Of a stretch of 64,000 nucleotides of DNA, positions 8,055-17,150 are shown piece by piece (the stretch's first letter is position 1; each line of letters begins with the position of its first letter). The stretch is taken from assembly GCF_002994615.1 (NCBI RefSeq), contig NZ_PVNK01000165.1, positions 81,148-145,147 of the forward strand. Reading direction: 5' to 3'. The translations under genes and the position numbers were made by a program. The DNA is from Enhygromyxa salina. GTDB lineage: Bacteria; Myxococcota_A; Polyangia; Nannocystales; Nannocystaceae. Below the pieces are notes generated by a model. It saw nothing but the letters and a program-made list of their open reading frames with translations. It made no database searches and was not told the origin of the DNA.

Positions 8055-8465
8055 ATGCCTCGCACCGTACTGCCGCAGGGTTGGGCGCGCCCCAAGGGCT
8101 ACGCCAACGGGATGGCCGCCACCGGCGAGCTGCTGGCGATCGCCGGCCAGATCGCCTGGGACGGCCAACAACAGCTCGTGTCCGACGCCTTCGTGGATCA
8201 ATTCCGCCAGGCCCTCGCCAACGTCGTCGCCGTGGTCGAGGCCGCGGGCGGCGGCCCGACCGACATCATCAGCCTGACGGTCTACGTGACCGACAAGCGC
8301 GAGTACATCGCGGCGATCAAGGACGTCGGCCAGTCCTACCGCGAGCTGCTCGGCAAGCACTTCCCGGCCATGGCCCTCGTCGGGGTCAACGAGCTCCTCG
8401 AAGACCGGGCCAAGGTCGAGATCCAGGGCCTGGCCGTGCTCAGCTGTCGAGGAGCCTCAGCGTGA
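8055..8465 (+). CDS. RidA/YjgF/UK114 family protein
   Basis: 136 residues, typical length. RidA-type trimers hydrolyse reactive imine/enamine intermediates, or act as related lyases. The fold is recognisable from YANGMAATGELLAIAGQIAW, the SLTVYVTDKREY strand and the C-terminal VEIQGLAVLS. The catalytic Arg that precedes VEI in RidA proper is replaced: the text reads DRAKVEI. The imine deaminase activity is therefore uncertain, and it may be one of the non-RidA (Rid1-7) subgroups. The stop overlaps the GTG start of the next gene, so it is translationally coupled to the enoyl-CoA hydratase. Confidence 0.85.
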   Translation: MPRTVLPQGWARPKGYANGMAATGELLAIAGQIAWDGQQQLVSDAFVDQFRQALANVVAVVEAAGGGPTDIISLTVYVTDKREYIAAIKDVGQSYRELLGKHFPAMALVGVNELLEDRAKVEIQGLAVLSCRGASA

Positions 8466-9322
8466 CCGAACAGGCGCCCCGCATCGACCCCGACTTTCGC
8501 CCGCTGCCGATCCCGCAGCCCGAGAGCTTCCGCTACGAAGAGCGCGACCGCGTCGGCGTGATCACCCTCGACCGCCCCGATCGCTACAACGCGCTGACCT
8601 TCGCGGTCTACCGCGAGCTCACGGATCTGTTCAGCGTCATCGATCGCCGCAGCCTCGACCCGGACGGCGCGCGGGCGCTGGTCATCCGCGGCGAGGGCAA
8701 GGCCTTTTGCTCGGGCGGCGACGTCGAGGACATCATCACGCGCCTGTTCGACCGCGACATGGAGGCGCTGCTGCGCTTCACGCGGATGACCGGCGAGCTG
8801 ATCCACGCGATCCGACGGTGCAAGACGCCGGTCGTGGCCTCGGTCAAGAAGGTCGCGGCCGGAGCCGGGGCCGTGATCTCGCTGGCCTGTGATCTGCGGG
8901 TCATGGGCCGCAAGAGCTTCTTCGCCTTCTTGTTCCCGCAGGTCGGGCTGTCGGGCGCCGACATGGGCGCGAGCTGGCTGCTGCCGCGGGTCGTCGGGCT
9001 CGGGCACGCGAGCGAGCTCCTGCTCCTCGGGGATCGGGTCTACGCCGAGCGCTGCGCCGAGATCGGCCTCGCCAACCGCGTGATCGACGACGAGGATCCG
9101 GCCAAGGTCGACGAGGCCGCGTTCGAGCTCGCCCTCGCGATCGCCCGCAAGCCCCACTTCGCCACGCGCATGACCAAGACCATGCTCCAGCAAGAGCAGG
9201 ACATGGGCTTCGGCGACGCGATCGAGGCCGAGGCCCAGGCTCAGGCGATCTGCATGCAGCACCCCGACTTCAAAGAGGCCAACGACGCCTGGCTGGCCAA
9301 GCGTGACCCGAACTGGAAGTGA
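8462..9322 (+). CDS. Enoyl-CoA hydratase/isomerase family protein
   Basis: 286 residues. The crotonase fold is clear: GVITLDRPDRYNALT at the start, the oxyanion segment FCSGGDVEDI, and VKKVAAGAGAVISLACDLRV. The usual catalytic Glu positions are not obvious in PQVGLSGADMGASWLLPR, so hydratase activity is not assured. The GTG start at 8462 overlaps the ridA-like stop (GTGA). With the acyl-CoA dehydrogenase 8 bases downstream it forms a small acyl-CoA catabolic operon, possibly for a branched or aromatic acyl-CoA. Confidence 0.88.
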   Translation: MTEQAPRIDPDFRPLPIPQPESFRYEERDRVGVITLDRPDRYNALTFAVYRELTDLFSVIDRRSLDPDGARALVIRGEGKAFCSGGDVEDIITRLFDRDMEALLRFTRMTGELIHAIRRCKTPVVASVKKVAAGAGAVISLACDLRVMGRKSFFAFLFPQVGLSGADMGASWLLPRVVGLGHASELLLLGDRVYAERCAEIGLANRVIDDEDPAKVDEAAFELALAIARKPHFATRMTKTMLQQEQDMGFGDAIEAEAQAQAICMQHPDFKEANDAWLAKRDPNWK

Positions 9323-9329
9323 GCGAGCC

Positions 9330-10526
9330 GTGACCAGCTCCAACCCCGCAGCGTTCACCAGCAGGCGCGTCCTCGACCGCGATCTCGCCACCATCTACGG
9401 GCCCGCGCAGCGCTGGGTCGAGCTCGAGGATCGCCTCGAGCTGTTTTGCGCCCAGCTCCGGGGCAACCCCGTCGACGAGTCCGACGAGCGGGCCGCGACC
9501 CGCGAGTACGTCCGTCGGCTCGCCGCCGAGGGCCTGCTCGAGCTCATGGTCCCGGCCGCGTTCGGTGGGCAGCACGAGCAGGTCTCGGCGACCGCGATCT
9601 GCCTCGCCCGTCAGTGGCTCGCGCGCGAGAGCGGGGCCCTCGACACCGCCTTCGTGATGCAGGGCCTGGGCTCCTACCCGGTCGTGCTCGCGGGGCAGCC
9701 CGCGCTCCAGCGCGCGCTGCTGCCCGAGGTCGCGGCCGGAACCAAGATCTGCGCGTTCGCCCTGACTGAGCCCGGCGCGGGCTCGGACGTCTCGGGCATG
9801 CAGACCGTCGCCGAGCCCGAGGACGACGGCGGCGTGCGCCTCCACGGGCACAAGACCTTCATCTCCAACGCTGGCATCGCGCACAGCTACGTGGTCTTCG
9901 CCCGCGAGGCCTCACCGAGCGCCGACGGCAAGCCGCGCTTCGGCGCGTTTTGGCTGGCCGGCGACGCCCCGGGGCTCTCGATCGATCCGATCAAGGTCAC
10001 CGCGCCTCACCCGATCGGCACGGTTCACTTCGACGGCGTCCGCGTGGGCCCGGAGCACCGCCTCGGCGAGCCCGGTGAGGGCCTGCGCATCGCCCTGGGC
10101 AACCTCGATCAGTTCCGCGCGACCGTCGGCGCGGCCGCGCTCGGTATCACAGATCGCGCGCTCGAAGAGTCGATTGACCACCTCGGCGCGCGCGTACAGT
10201 TCGGGCGTCCGCTGGCCAAGCAGCAAGGTCTGCGCTTTGCGATGGCCGAGCTCGGGGCCGATCATGTCGCGGCACAGCTCATGGTCTACCGCGCGGCTGC
10301 AGCTCGCGACCGCGGCGACGCCACGCCCGATCAGCCGGCGATGGCCAAGCTGCTCGCGACCGAGCTCGCCCAGCGTGCGGTCGACCGCTGTATCCAGAAC
10401 TTCGGGGGCCGGGGCGTCGTCGTCGGCGAGGTGCCCGAACGCCTCTACCGTGAGGTCCGGGCGCTGCGCATCTACGAGGGCACATCCGAGATCCAAAAAC
10501 TCGTGATCGCCCGCGCGATGCTGTGA
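9330..10526 (+). CDS. Acyl-CoA dehydrogenase
   Basis: 398 residues, normal for the family. It shows the FAD/substrate signature ALTEPGAGSDVSGM, the second motif in FGRPLAKQQGLRFAMAEL, and the C-terminal RIYEGTSEIQK with the Glu used as catalytic base in many short- and medium-chain enzymes. It oxidises an acyl-CoA to the 2-enoyl-CoA and passes electrons to ETF. GTG at 9330 is preferred since it follows the hydratase stop by 8 bases with a GAGCGAG site; an ATG at 9303 inside the previous gene is possible. Confidence 0.9.
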   Translation: MTSSNPAAFTSRRVLDRDLATIYGPAQRWVELEDRLELFCAQLRGNPVDESDERAATREYVRRLAAEGLLELMVPAAFGGQHEQVSATAICLARQWLARESGALDTAFVMQGLGSYPVVLAGQPALQRALLPEVAAGTKICAFALTEPGAGSDVSGMQTVAEPEDDGGVRLHGHKTFISNAGIAHSYVVFAREASPSADGKPRFGAFWLAGDAPGLSIDPIKVTAPHPIGTVHFDGVRVGPEHRLGEPGEGLRIALGNLDQFRATVGAAALGITDRALEESIDHLGARVQFGRPLAKQQGLRFAMAELGADHVAAQLMVYRAAAARDRGDATPDQPAMAKLLATELAQRAVDRCIQNFGGRGVVVGEVPERLYREVRALRIYEGTSEIQKLVIARAML

Positions 10527-10718
10527 GTCATCCCCACGGTGAGGTGAATCGAATCGAACCCTGACTTCGGTGTGGAGCCAAACGAGCGGGTTGTTCGATC
10601 CCTGGCTCGTCGGCGGGCCCGAGTGCCAAAAGCCCCCGACCGGCGGCTTGGACTGTGGACAATTGAGCGCCGCCGCGGTGTCACAAATGGTTCGCGATCG
10701 TGCTACACGCAGTGGACC

Positions 10719-11858
10719 ATGCTTGGGTTCGACGAGCAGCGCCTGCTGGGCGCCGCCGCGGCGCGTCTCGACGTGCAAGAGCCGCTCGAGGCCACCTTCT
10801 TGCCGGCCTTTCGTGCGCTGATCGGCGGGCTCCGGGACGAGGCGCGGCTGAGCCAGGTCGGGGCCTGGCGAGCCTGCGCGCGCCTGATGGCGGCGCTCGG
10901 CCAGCGGGTCGCGCTGGCCGAGTTCGAGCGCCACACCCCCGAGCTCGCGCAGGTCGAGATCGACTCGCCGATCTTCGTGACGGGCCTCCCGCGGGCGGGG
11001 ACGCGCTTGCTGCACAACCTGCTCGCGCGCACGCCCGGGCTCTGGGCCCCGCGCTTGTGGGAGCTCCAGCGCCCGGTCCCGCCCGTGCGGATCGACGAGC
11101 GCTGGATCGATCGCCAGATCCAGACCACGGACTCCCTGCTCGATCAGCTCTACGAGGCGGCGCCGGAGCTGCGCAGCCTCCACCCGATGGCCGCGACCTC
11201 ACCCGACGCGTGCAGCTGGCTGTTTCGCAACAACTTCAGCTCGCTGATGCACGCGCTGCGCTGGTACATGCCCAGCTACGTCGAGTTCATGCTCGACGCC
11301 GACCTCGAGCCTGCGTACCGCGACCATCGCCGCTTCCTTCAGATCCTCGCCCACCGCCATCGTCACGACGATCACGCCGGCCCGCGCCTCGTGCTCGAAG
11401 ATCGCTGGCATCTGTGGCATCTCGACCACCTGCTCGCGGTCTATCCCGACGCGTGGGTGATCCAGATCCAGGTCGAGCGTGAGCCGGCCCTCTCGGCGCT
11501 CACGCGCTCGTGCTGGACGCTGCAGGGGATCGACGCCAAGCGCCCGCGCTCGCCGGCCGAGCTCCGTCGCTACTGCGCCAAGATCCTCGACGAGGGGCTC
11601 GCGGCCAGCGAGCGGGCGCGAGCCGGGCTCGCGCCGGGGCGCTTCATCGACATTCCCTACGCGAAGCTCAGCGCCGACCCGCTCGCGGTCGTGCGCAGCC
11701 TCGGCGTCCGGCTGCGGCTCGGGATCTCCGACGCGAGCCTGGGCGAGGCGGCGCGCTGGCTCGCCGACTATCAGGTCCTGGCCCCCCAGCCGCGCCGATG
11801 CCTCGCGACCGACCTCGCGCGCGCCCGAGCGCGCCGCGACGGGCCCCACCTCCACTGA
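10719..11858 (+). CDS. Sulfotransferase-family protein
   Basis: 379 residues. The 5'-phosphosulfate loop of PAPS-dependent sulfotransferases is seen in FVTGLPRAGTRLLHNLLA (about residue 87). A second conserved patch, VLEDRWHLWHLDHLLAVYP, fits the 3'-phosphate region of the bacterial sulfotransferase group that acts on glycans and small molecules. The C-terminus (FIDIPYAKLSADPLAVV) is typical. It is a plausible partner of the upstream sugar genes, though it could equally sulfate a lipid or metabolite. The ATG at 10719 is preferred; a TACACG element lies 9 bases upstream and there is no Shine-Dalgarno. Confidence 0.82.
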   Translation: MLGFDEQRLLGAAAARLDVQEPLEATFLPAFRALIGGLRDEARLSQVGAWRACARLMAALGQRVALAEFERHTPELAQVEIDSPIFVTGLPRAGTRLLHNLLARTPGLWAPRLWELQRPVPPVRIDERWIDRQIQTTDSLLDQLYEAAPELRSLHPMAATSPDACSWLFRNNFSSLMHALRWYMPSYVEFMLDADLEPAYRDHRRFLQILAHRHRHDDHAGPRLVLEDRWHLWHLDHLLAVYPDAWVIQIQVEREPALSALTRSCWTLQGIDAKRPRSPAELRRYCAKILDEGLAASERARAGLAPGRFIDIPYAKLSADPLAVVRSLGVRLRLGISDASLGEAARWLADYQVLAPQPRRCLATDLARARARRDGPHLH

Positions 11859-11960
11859 GCTGTGGGCGGCGGCCGTGGGGGGACCGACGCTCGCGCGATC
11901 GTGACGCCCGCGGTCACTGCCCGCGCGGCGTCGGTCGTATAACTCGTGCACGGTTGCCCA

Positions 11961-14243
11961 ATGACTGACAGACTTCCACCCGTCGAGTACCGCGTCGAGT
12001 TTAACGACGGCCCCACGAGCGAGTGGCAGCTGCTCTCGTTCGAGCTGAGCGAGCAGCTCAATGGGAGCTCGGAGCTGACCGTCGAGCTAGCGAGCGAGAC
12101 CCTGCCCGAGCTATCCGAGCTGCTGGGCGCGGGCCTCGAGCTGGAATTGCACCGCTCGCAGATGCCGAGCCACGCTGCGTTCGGGGTCGTGCTCGGCGTC
12201 GACCTGCTCGGTCACGCCGAGCACCGCGGGATCGTTCGAGTCCACGCGGTGTCGGCCTTCGACCTGGCCGGGCAGCGCCAGCACACTCGGATCTGGCAGG
12301 ATGTCTCGGTCCTCGACATCGTCGCCGAGGTGCTTGACGCTGCGTTCGCCGACTACGGGCGGAGCCATCGTTGCGAGGTCTCAACGCGCGGCATCGCGCC
12401 GCGCAGCTACTGCGTCCAGTATCGCGAGTCGGACCGTGACTTCGTCTGTCGCCTGCTTGAAGAAGAGGGCATCAACTATTACTTCGATCACGACCGCGAC
12501 GCCGGTCACGAGGTCTTGGTCCTGTGCGAGACCAACGACCAGTACCTCGCGGCCGAGAACGTCGACGGCGGCCCGAGCTTCCCGCTCATCTCCAAGTCAC
12601 CGGACCTCGCCGAGCTCGAGTCGCTCCAAAGCCTCGAGTGGGACCAGCGCGTGACCAGCACGACGGCGCTGCGGCGGGACTACGACTGGCGCCACCCGGC
12701 GGAGCTGCTGACGAGCGAGAAGGGCGCGGAGGGGGACGAGCGCGGGCTCGTGCGCCGGGTCTACGTTCACGGTCACCAACGCTTCGAGCGCGACGAGGTC
12801 GAGCGGCGCGCGGGCGACCTCGTCGAGGCGCTGGCCAGAGCCGGGAGCGTGGCTCGGGCCGAGTCCAACGCCGTCGCCCTGCGACCCGGGCTGCAATTCT
12901 CGACTGACGCCCACGACGCCGACGGTGCGCCTCAAGACTACGTCGTGATCGGGGTCCGTCACCACGGCGGGCCGGCGTCAGCGGGCTCGCTGGCCGACGA
13001 TCAGGTCATCTACGCCAACGAAATCGAGTGCGTGCCCCTGACCCGCGCGATCCGGCCGCTGCCGCGCACGCCCAAGCCGCGGACCCGCGGGCCGCAGACC
13101 GCGACCGTCGTAGGCGACGGCGAGATCCACGTCGACAAGCACGGTCGGATTCAGGTTCAGTTTCACTGGGAGGAGCAGCCGAGCTACGCGGCCGACGCCT
13201 CGTGCTGGGTCCGCGTCGCCCAGAGCTGGGCCGGCCCAAGCTGGGGCACCCAGTTCATCCCTCGCGTCGGAATGGAGGTCGTCGTCGAGTTCCTCGACGG
13301 CAACCCCGATCGGCCGCTCGTCACCGGCTGCGTCTACAACGGGGACCACGAGCCGCCCTTCGCGCTGCCCGACAACGCGACCCAGAGCGGCTGGCGGACG
13401 GACTCGTCGCCGGGCGGCGGCGGCAGCAACGAGCTGCGTTTCGAGGACGCGGCCGGGGCCGAGGAGATCTACGTGCACGGCCAGAAGGACTGGCGCGTCG
13501 AGATCAACAACGACACCTCGATCAGCACGGTCCACGACGAGACGATCAGCGTCGGCAACGACCGCAGCAAGTCCGTCGGCAACGACCAGCGCGAGCGCGT
13601 CGGCAACGACAAGTCGATCGTGGTCGCCAACAACCACGACGAGACCATCGGCGCGGCCATGACCCTGGCCGTGGGCACCGATCAGGACCTCACGATCGGC
13701 GCCAACCAGACCATCACCGTGGTCGCCAACAACACCGAGACCATCGGCGCGAACATGACCCAGACGATCGGCGCGAGCGCGACCCAGATCGTTGGCGCGA
13801 ACAACACCGTCAAGGTCGGCGGTCTGATGGCGGTGACCGTTGAAGGCGTCCTCAACACCGCCGTCGGCGGCCTGATGATGGAGAACGTCGACGGGCTCAA
13901 GGCGGTGAAGGTCGGCGGCATGAGCACCGAGGTCGTGACCGGCGACCAGAGCCTCAGCGCCGCCAACATCAGCAGCGCGGCGAAGAGCGACATCAGCATG
14001 AGCGCCGGGGAGCAGCTGCTCGCCGAGGCCAAAAAGCACGTCGCGGTGAGCTCCGAGGACACCATCGGCGCAGCGGCCAAGACCCGCTTCGTGGTCGAGG
14101 CTGGCGATGAATTCACCGTCAAGTGCGGGGACTCGAGCCTGACCCTCAAAAAGAACGGAGCCGTGATGATCAAGGGCAAGAAGGTGTCAATCAAGGGTAG
14201 TGACGAGATCAAGCTCGTGGGCGGCAAGATCCACAACAACTGA
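11961..14243 (+). CDS. vgrG: Type VI secretion spike protein VgrG
   Basis: 760 residues. The N-terminal gp27/phage GPD-like part spans about 1-370 (YCVQYRESDRDFVCRLLEEEG is the family hallmark). A gp5-like OB fold follows at about 380-465 (HGRIQVQFHWEE... to VTGCVYNGDHEPPF). From about 530 to 670 there is a repetitive beta-helix: first VGND octads, then IGAN/TIGA repeats and VGGL repeats, as in the DUF2345-like needle. The tail (KKNGAVMIKGKKVSIKG) is the usual end of VgrG. It forms the trimeric tip of the injected tube. It heads a cargo operon with adaptors and effectors but no T6SS core gene. A TATAAC at 11938-11943 may be a -10. Confidence 0.95.
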   Translation: MTDRLPPVEYRVEFNDGPTSEWQLLSFELSEQLNGSSELTVELASETLPELSELLGAGLELELHRSQMPSHAAFGVVLGVDLLGHAEHRGIVRVHAVSAFDLAGQRQHTRIWQDVSVLDIVAEVLDAAFADYGRSHRCEVSTRGIAPRSYCVQYRESDRDFVCRLLEEEGINYYFDHDRDAGHEVLVLCETNDQYLAAENVDGGPSFPLISKSPDLAELESLQSLEWDQRVTSTTALRRDYDWRHPAELLTSEKGAEGDERGLVRRVYVHGHQRFERDEVERRAGDLVEALARAGSVARAESNAVALRPGLQFSTDAHDADGAPQDYVVIGVRHHGGPASAGSLADDQVIYANEIECVPLTRAIRPLPRTPKPRTRGPQTATVVGDGEIHVDKHGRIQVQFHWEEQPSYAADASCWVRVAQSWAGPSWGTQFIPRVGMEVVVEFLDGNPDRPLVTGCVYNGDHEPPFALPDNATQSGWRTDSSPGGGGSNELRFEDAAGAEEIYVHGQKDWRVEINNDTSISTVHDETISVGNDRSKSVGNDQRERVGNDKSIVVANNHDETIGAAMTLAVGTDQDLTIGANQTITVVANNTETIGANMTQTIGASATQIVGANNTVKVGGLMAVTVEGVLNTAVGGLMMENVDGLKAVKVGGMSTEVVTGDQSLSAANISSAAKSDISMSAGEQLLAEAKKHVAVSSEDTIGAAAKTRFVVEAGDEFTVKCGDSSLTLKKNGAVMIKGKKVSIKGSDEIKLVGGKIHNN

Positions 14244-14264
14244 GGACCAGGAAGCACAGCGACC

Positions 14265-14750
14265 ATGCCCGACGGACTCCACCATCGAAGCCCCCTGCCC
14301 AAGCTCGACGACCGCGAGCGATGCGCGATCGCTGACGGCTTGATGCTCGCTACGATCGTCGCGAGCGACGGTGCCCGAGTCGAGCTGAGCTATCCAGGCA
14401 TGCCCGGCCCGGCCACGGTCGAGGTCTCGACCACGCTCGCGCTGACGGCCGACGATGTCGGCGTCACTGTTGTCGTCGGCTTCCTCGACGGGCGCCGCGA
14501 GCGTCCGATCGTGCTCGGACGCCTGCGCGAGCCGCATCGCGCGGTTGAAGCGAAACTGCGCCCGGGCCATCGGGTGGTCGCTGACGGCGAGCGGGTTTAC
14601 GTCGAGGCCGACAAGCAGCTGGTCCTGAGCTGCGGTGAGGCCAGCATCACGCTGCAGGCCGACGGACGCGTGCTCGTGCGCGGGACCTACGTCGAGACCC
14701 GGGCCAAGGGCGTCAACCGCATCCGCGGCGGGGCCGTGGCGATCAACTGA
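14265..14750 (+). CDS. DUF6484-like protein of the VgrG locus
   Basis: 161 residues. Small beta-rich protein matching the DUF6484 family found beside VgrG: the core reads LMLATIVASDGARVELSYPG followed by VGVTVVVGFLDGRRERPIVLG, an OB-like segment similar in style to the VgrG gp5 domain. The end (LQADGRVLVRGTYVETRAKG) resembles a short piece of VgrG beta-helix. It probably contributes to loading or capping of the spike. It lies 21 bases after vgrG with a plausible AGGA site, and the next gene begins one base after its stop. Confidence 0.75.
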   Translation: MPDGLHHRSPLPKLDDRERCAIADGLMLATIVASDGARVELSYPGMPGPATVEVSTTLALTADDVGVTVVVGFLDGRRERPIVLGRLREPHRAVEAKLRPGHRVVADGERVYVEADKQLVLSCGEASITLQADGRVLVRGTYVETRAKGVNRIRGGAVAIN

Positions 14751-14751
14751 G

Positions 14752-16029
14752 ATGCAGCGCTTCATCGGCATCGCGCCGCGGGTGGTCTCGCGGCGTACGA
14801 ACGAGCGGATCCTCGACCGCCACGTCGACGAGATTGCGATGACTTGGTCGCAGCGTGATCGCGCCTGTCGCTCGCATCACTACCGCCTGCGCGAGCTGAT
14901 CATGGTTGACGAGCGTGTCAGCGCCCACATCGAGGGGGGGAGGCTGGGCGGCGCTCGAGCGTGGCAGCTCGCGTTCGAGCGGATCGAGGCGGGTGAGCCT
15001 GGCACGATGTTCGCCGCGGCCGCGCTGGCGCTCGCGGGCAGCGAGGCGCGGTGGTTCGAGGAGCTCGGCCAACTCGCGCGCGCGCAGCCGGAGCTCGGGC
15101 GTGAGCTGGTGGCTGGGATCGCCTGGGCTCGACCCTCGGACGTGAGCTGGCGGCTCGCCGCGCTGGCCAGATCCGATCAGCGGCACGATCGTCGGCTCGC
15201 GGCGGCGGGCTTTGGGGTGAGCGGGATCATTCCCCCGCGCCCGCGCGAGTGGCTCGAGTCCGACGACCCCGAGCTCGTGCAGGAGACGCTGCGGATCGTC
15301 GGCGAGCGCGGCCTCGTCGAATTCGTTGACCACGTCAACGCGCGGCTCGACGACCCGGTGCTCGCTACGCGCTTTCATGCGGCGCGCTCGGCCCTGCTCC
15401 TCGACCGGCGTCACGCTGCGGTGTGGTCGGCCCTGGAGGCTTGTATGAGCGAGCCCCGCTACGCCCAAGCCGCGGTCCGCTGGTACCTGCGCCATCAGGA
15501 CACCGAGGCCGGCGCGGCCTCCTATCGCATGTACCGAGAGCGGCCGCAGTTGACGAGCTTGGCGCTCCATGCAGCCATCGGCCACGGGCGGATCGGGGTC
15601 GTCGATGACCTCATCACCTTGATGCATGAGCCCGAGCACGCGCGCCTGGCCGGGATCGCCTTCAGCGTGATCGTTGGCGTTGACGTCGAGTACGCTGATC
15701 TCGACCTCGACGAGGACCAGGCCGAGCCCGAGGACGAGGACCCGGGTATCGACGAGATCGACGTCGAGCGCTTCGCCGATCCGCTGCCGCGCCCCGATCC
15801 CGAGGCCGTCCGGGTGTGGTGGGCAGCGCACGCGGGCGAGTTCGATCCCAACCAGCGCTACCTTCGGGGTCGAGCGATCGACGAGAGCTCGCTGCGTGAG
15901 ACCCTGGTCGCGGGCACGCAGTTCGAGCGAATGCTCGCGGCCGAGGACCTGGCCGCGCTGCGGCGAGGGTCGCTCTACCTCACGCGCCAACCGGGCCAGC
16001 GCCAGGCACGAGATTGGCTGGGGTGGTGA
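14752..16029 (+). CDS. TIGR02270-family T6SS-associated protein
   Basis: 425 residues. It resembles the TIGR02270 family, HEAT-like helical proteins that travel with VgrG and DUF2169. The N-terminus has RILDRHVDEIAMTWSQRD. The middle is made of helical repeats (FEELGQLARAQ, VQETLRIVGERG, FHAARSALLLD). The C-terminal third carries an acidic linker and a DLAALRRGSLYLTRQ end. Its role is not known; by context it is a chaperone or loading factor for the VgrG cargo. Its TGA overlaps the ATG of the next gene (TGATG at 16027). Confidence 0.78.
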   Translation: MQRFIGIAPRVVSRRTNERILDRHVDEIAMTWSQRDRACRSHHYRLRELIMVDERVSAHIEGGRLGGARAWQLAFERIEAGEPGTMFAAAALALAGSEARWFEELGQLARAQPELGRELVAGIAWARPSDVSWRLAALARSDQRHDRRLAAAGFGVSGIIPPRPREWLESDDPELVQETLRIVGERGLVEFVDHVNARLDDPVLATRFHAARSALLLDRRHAAVWSALEACMSEPRYAQAAVRWYLRHQDTEAGAASYRMYRERPQLTSLALHAAIGHGRIGVVDDLITLMHEPEHARLAGIAFSVIVGVDVEYADLDLDEDQAEPEDEDPGIDEIDVERFADPLPRPDPEAVRVWWAAHAGEFDPNQRYLRGRAIDESSLRETLVAGTQFERMLAAEDLAALRRGSLYLTRQPGQRQARDWLGW

Positions 16030-17150
16030 TGCTGTTCGAGAACAACACGACCTACGAGGCCGGCTGGACCCTCGCCTTCGCCCGGACCGGGCACGAGCAG
16101 CTGGTTGTCGTGGCCAAGGCCACCTACGAGCTGCCCTTGGCTGAGCCGAGCTGGGCCGAGCCCGCGCTGGCCGAGCAGCAAGTGCCCTTGCTCGACTCCG
16201 ACGAGTTTGCCGGCGACCCCGAGACCACGGCGATGCGCTTTGAGAATGACTACGCGACCCACAAGCCCCGCTGCGACGTCGTCTTGCACGGCTCGGCCTA
16301 TCCGCCCGACGGTCGCCCGACCCCGAGAGTGGAAGTCTCGATGCGCGTGGGCGCGTTGCACAAGCGCTTCGTCGTGACCGGTGATCGGGGTTGGGTTCGC
16401 GCGGCCGGGAGCTTTGTTCCGAGCCCGCCGACGATGTTCGCGCGCCAGCGCTTCTCCTACGACACGGCCTATGGCGGCACCGAGCTCGCGCCGCGCAACC
16501 CCGGGCGGGTCGCGACCTGTCTGGCCAATCCAGTGGGGCGTGGCTACGCGATCGCCGGGCTCGACGAGGACGTGTACCCCATGCCCAACACCGAAGAACT
16601 TGGTCGCCAAATCACCGCGCCGGGTCGTGACTACCGACCGATGGCGCTCGGGCCGATCGGGCGTCACTGGCAACCCCGTGTTCGCTACGGGGGCAGCTAC
16701 GATGAGCAATGGTTGCAGGAGCGGGCCCCGTTTTGGCCCGACGATTTTGATTACCGCTACTTCCAGTGTGCGCCTCCGGATCAGCAGGTGCCCTATCCCG
16801 TGGGCGGCGAGCCCGTCGAACTGATCGGGCTGACACCCGCTGGGTCGCTGCGCATGCGACTGCCGAAGCTCGAGCTCCCGGTGCTGTTCGTGCCCCATGT
16901 CGGCGCGCCCGAGGAGGTCCGCGCCAAGGTCGACACGATCGTTCTCGAGCCCGACGCCGGCAGGATGACGCTGACCTGGCGCGTGACCAAGACGCTCGCG
17001 CGCGAGGTCTTCGAGCTTGCGAACACGGTGGTGGGCGGGCGTGGCGAGCGGTGGATGCGAGCGCAACGGGCTCGAGCCCGGGGCAAGACCTACTACCCGA
17101 GCCTCGGGGCTCTGGTCGCGGCGCGCAAGCGCGAGCGAGGTGGTGCGTGA
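16029..17150 (+). CDS. DUF2169 family T6SS adaptor
   Basis: 373 residues, the usual length. DUF2169 proteins are adaptors that help load effectors on VgrG/PAAR. The hallmarks are the N-terminal QLVVVAKATYELP, the DVVLHGSAYPPDGRP stretch, RFSYDTAYGGTE, and NPVGRGYA followed by a Pro-rich PMALGPIGRHWQPR. The PAAR-like protein two genes downstream is its likely client. The ATG at 16029 overlapping the previous stop is chosen; a TTG at 16014 would extend it by five residues. The stop overlaps the next start as GTGA. Confidence 0.9.
   Translation: MLFENNTTYEAGWTLAFARTGHEQLVVVAKATYELPLAEPSWAEPALAEQQVPLLDSDEFAGDPETTAMRFENDYATHKPRCDVVLHGSAYPPDGRPTPRVEVSMRVGALHKRFVVTGDRGWVRAAGSFVPSPPTMFARQRFSYDTAYGGTELAPRNPGRVATCLANPVGRGYAIAGLDEDVYPMPNTEELGRQITAPGRDYRPMALGPIGRHWQPRVRYGGSYDEQWLQERAPFWPDDFDYRYFQCAPPDQQVPYPVGGEPVELIGLTPAGSLRMRLPKLELPVLFVPHVGAPEEVRAKVDTIVLEPDAGRMTLTWRVTKTLAREVFELANTVVGGRGERWMRAQRARARGKTYYPSLGALVAARKRERGGA

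Noticed and set aside
10540..10620. tRNA-like text GGTTCGATTCGATTC on the minus strand
   Set aside because: No matching acceptor or anticodon arms could be placed around it.
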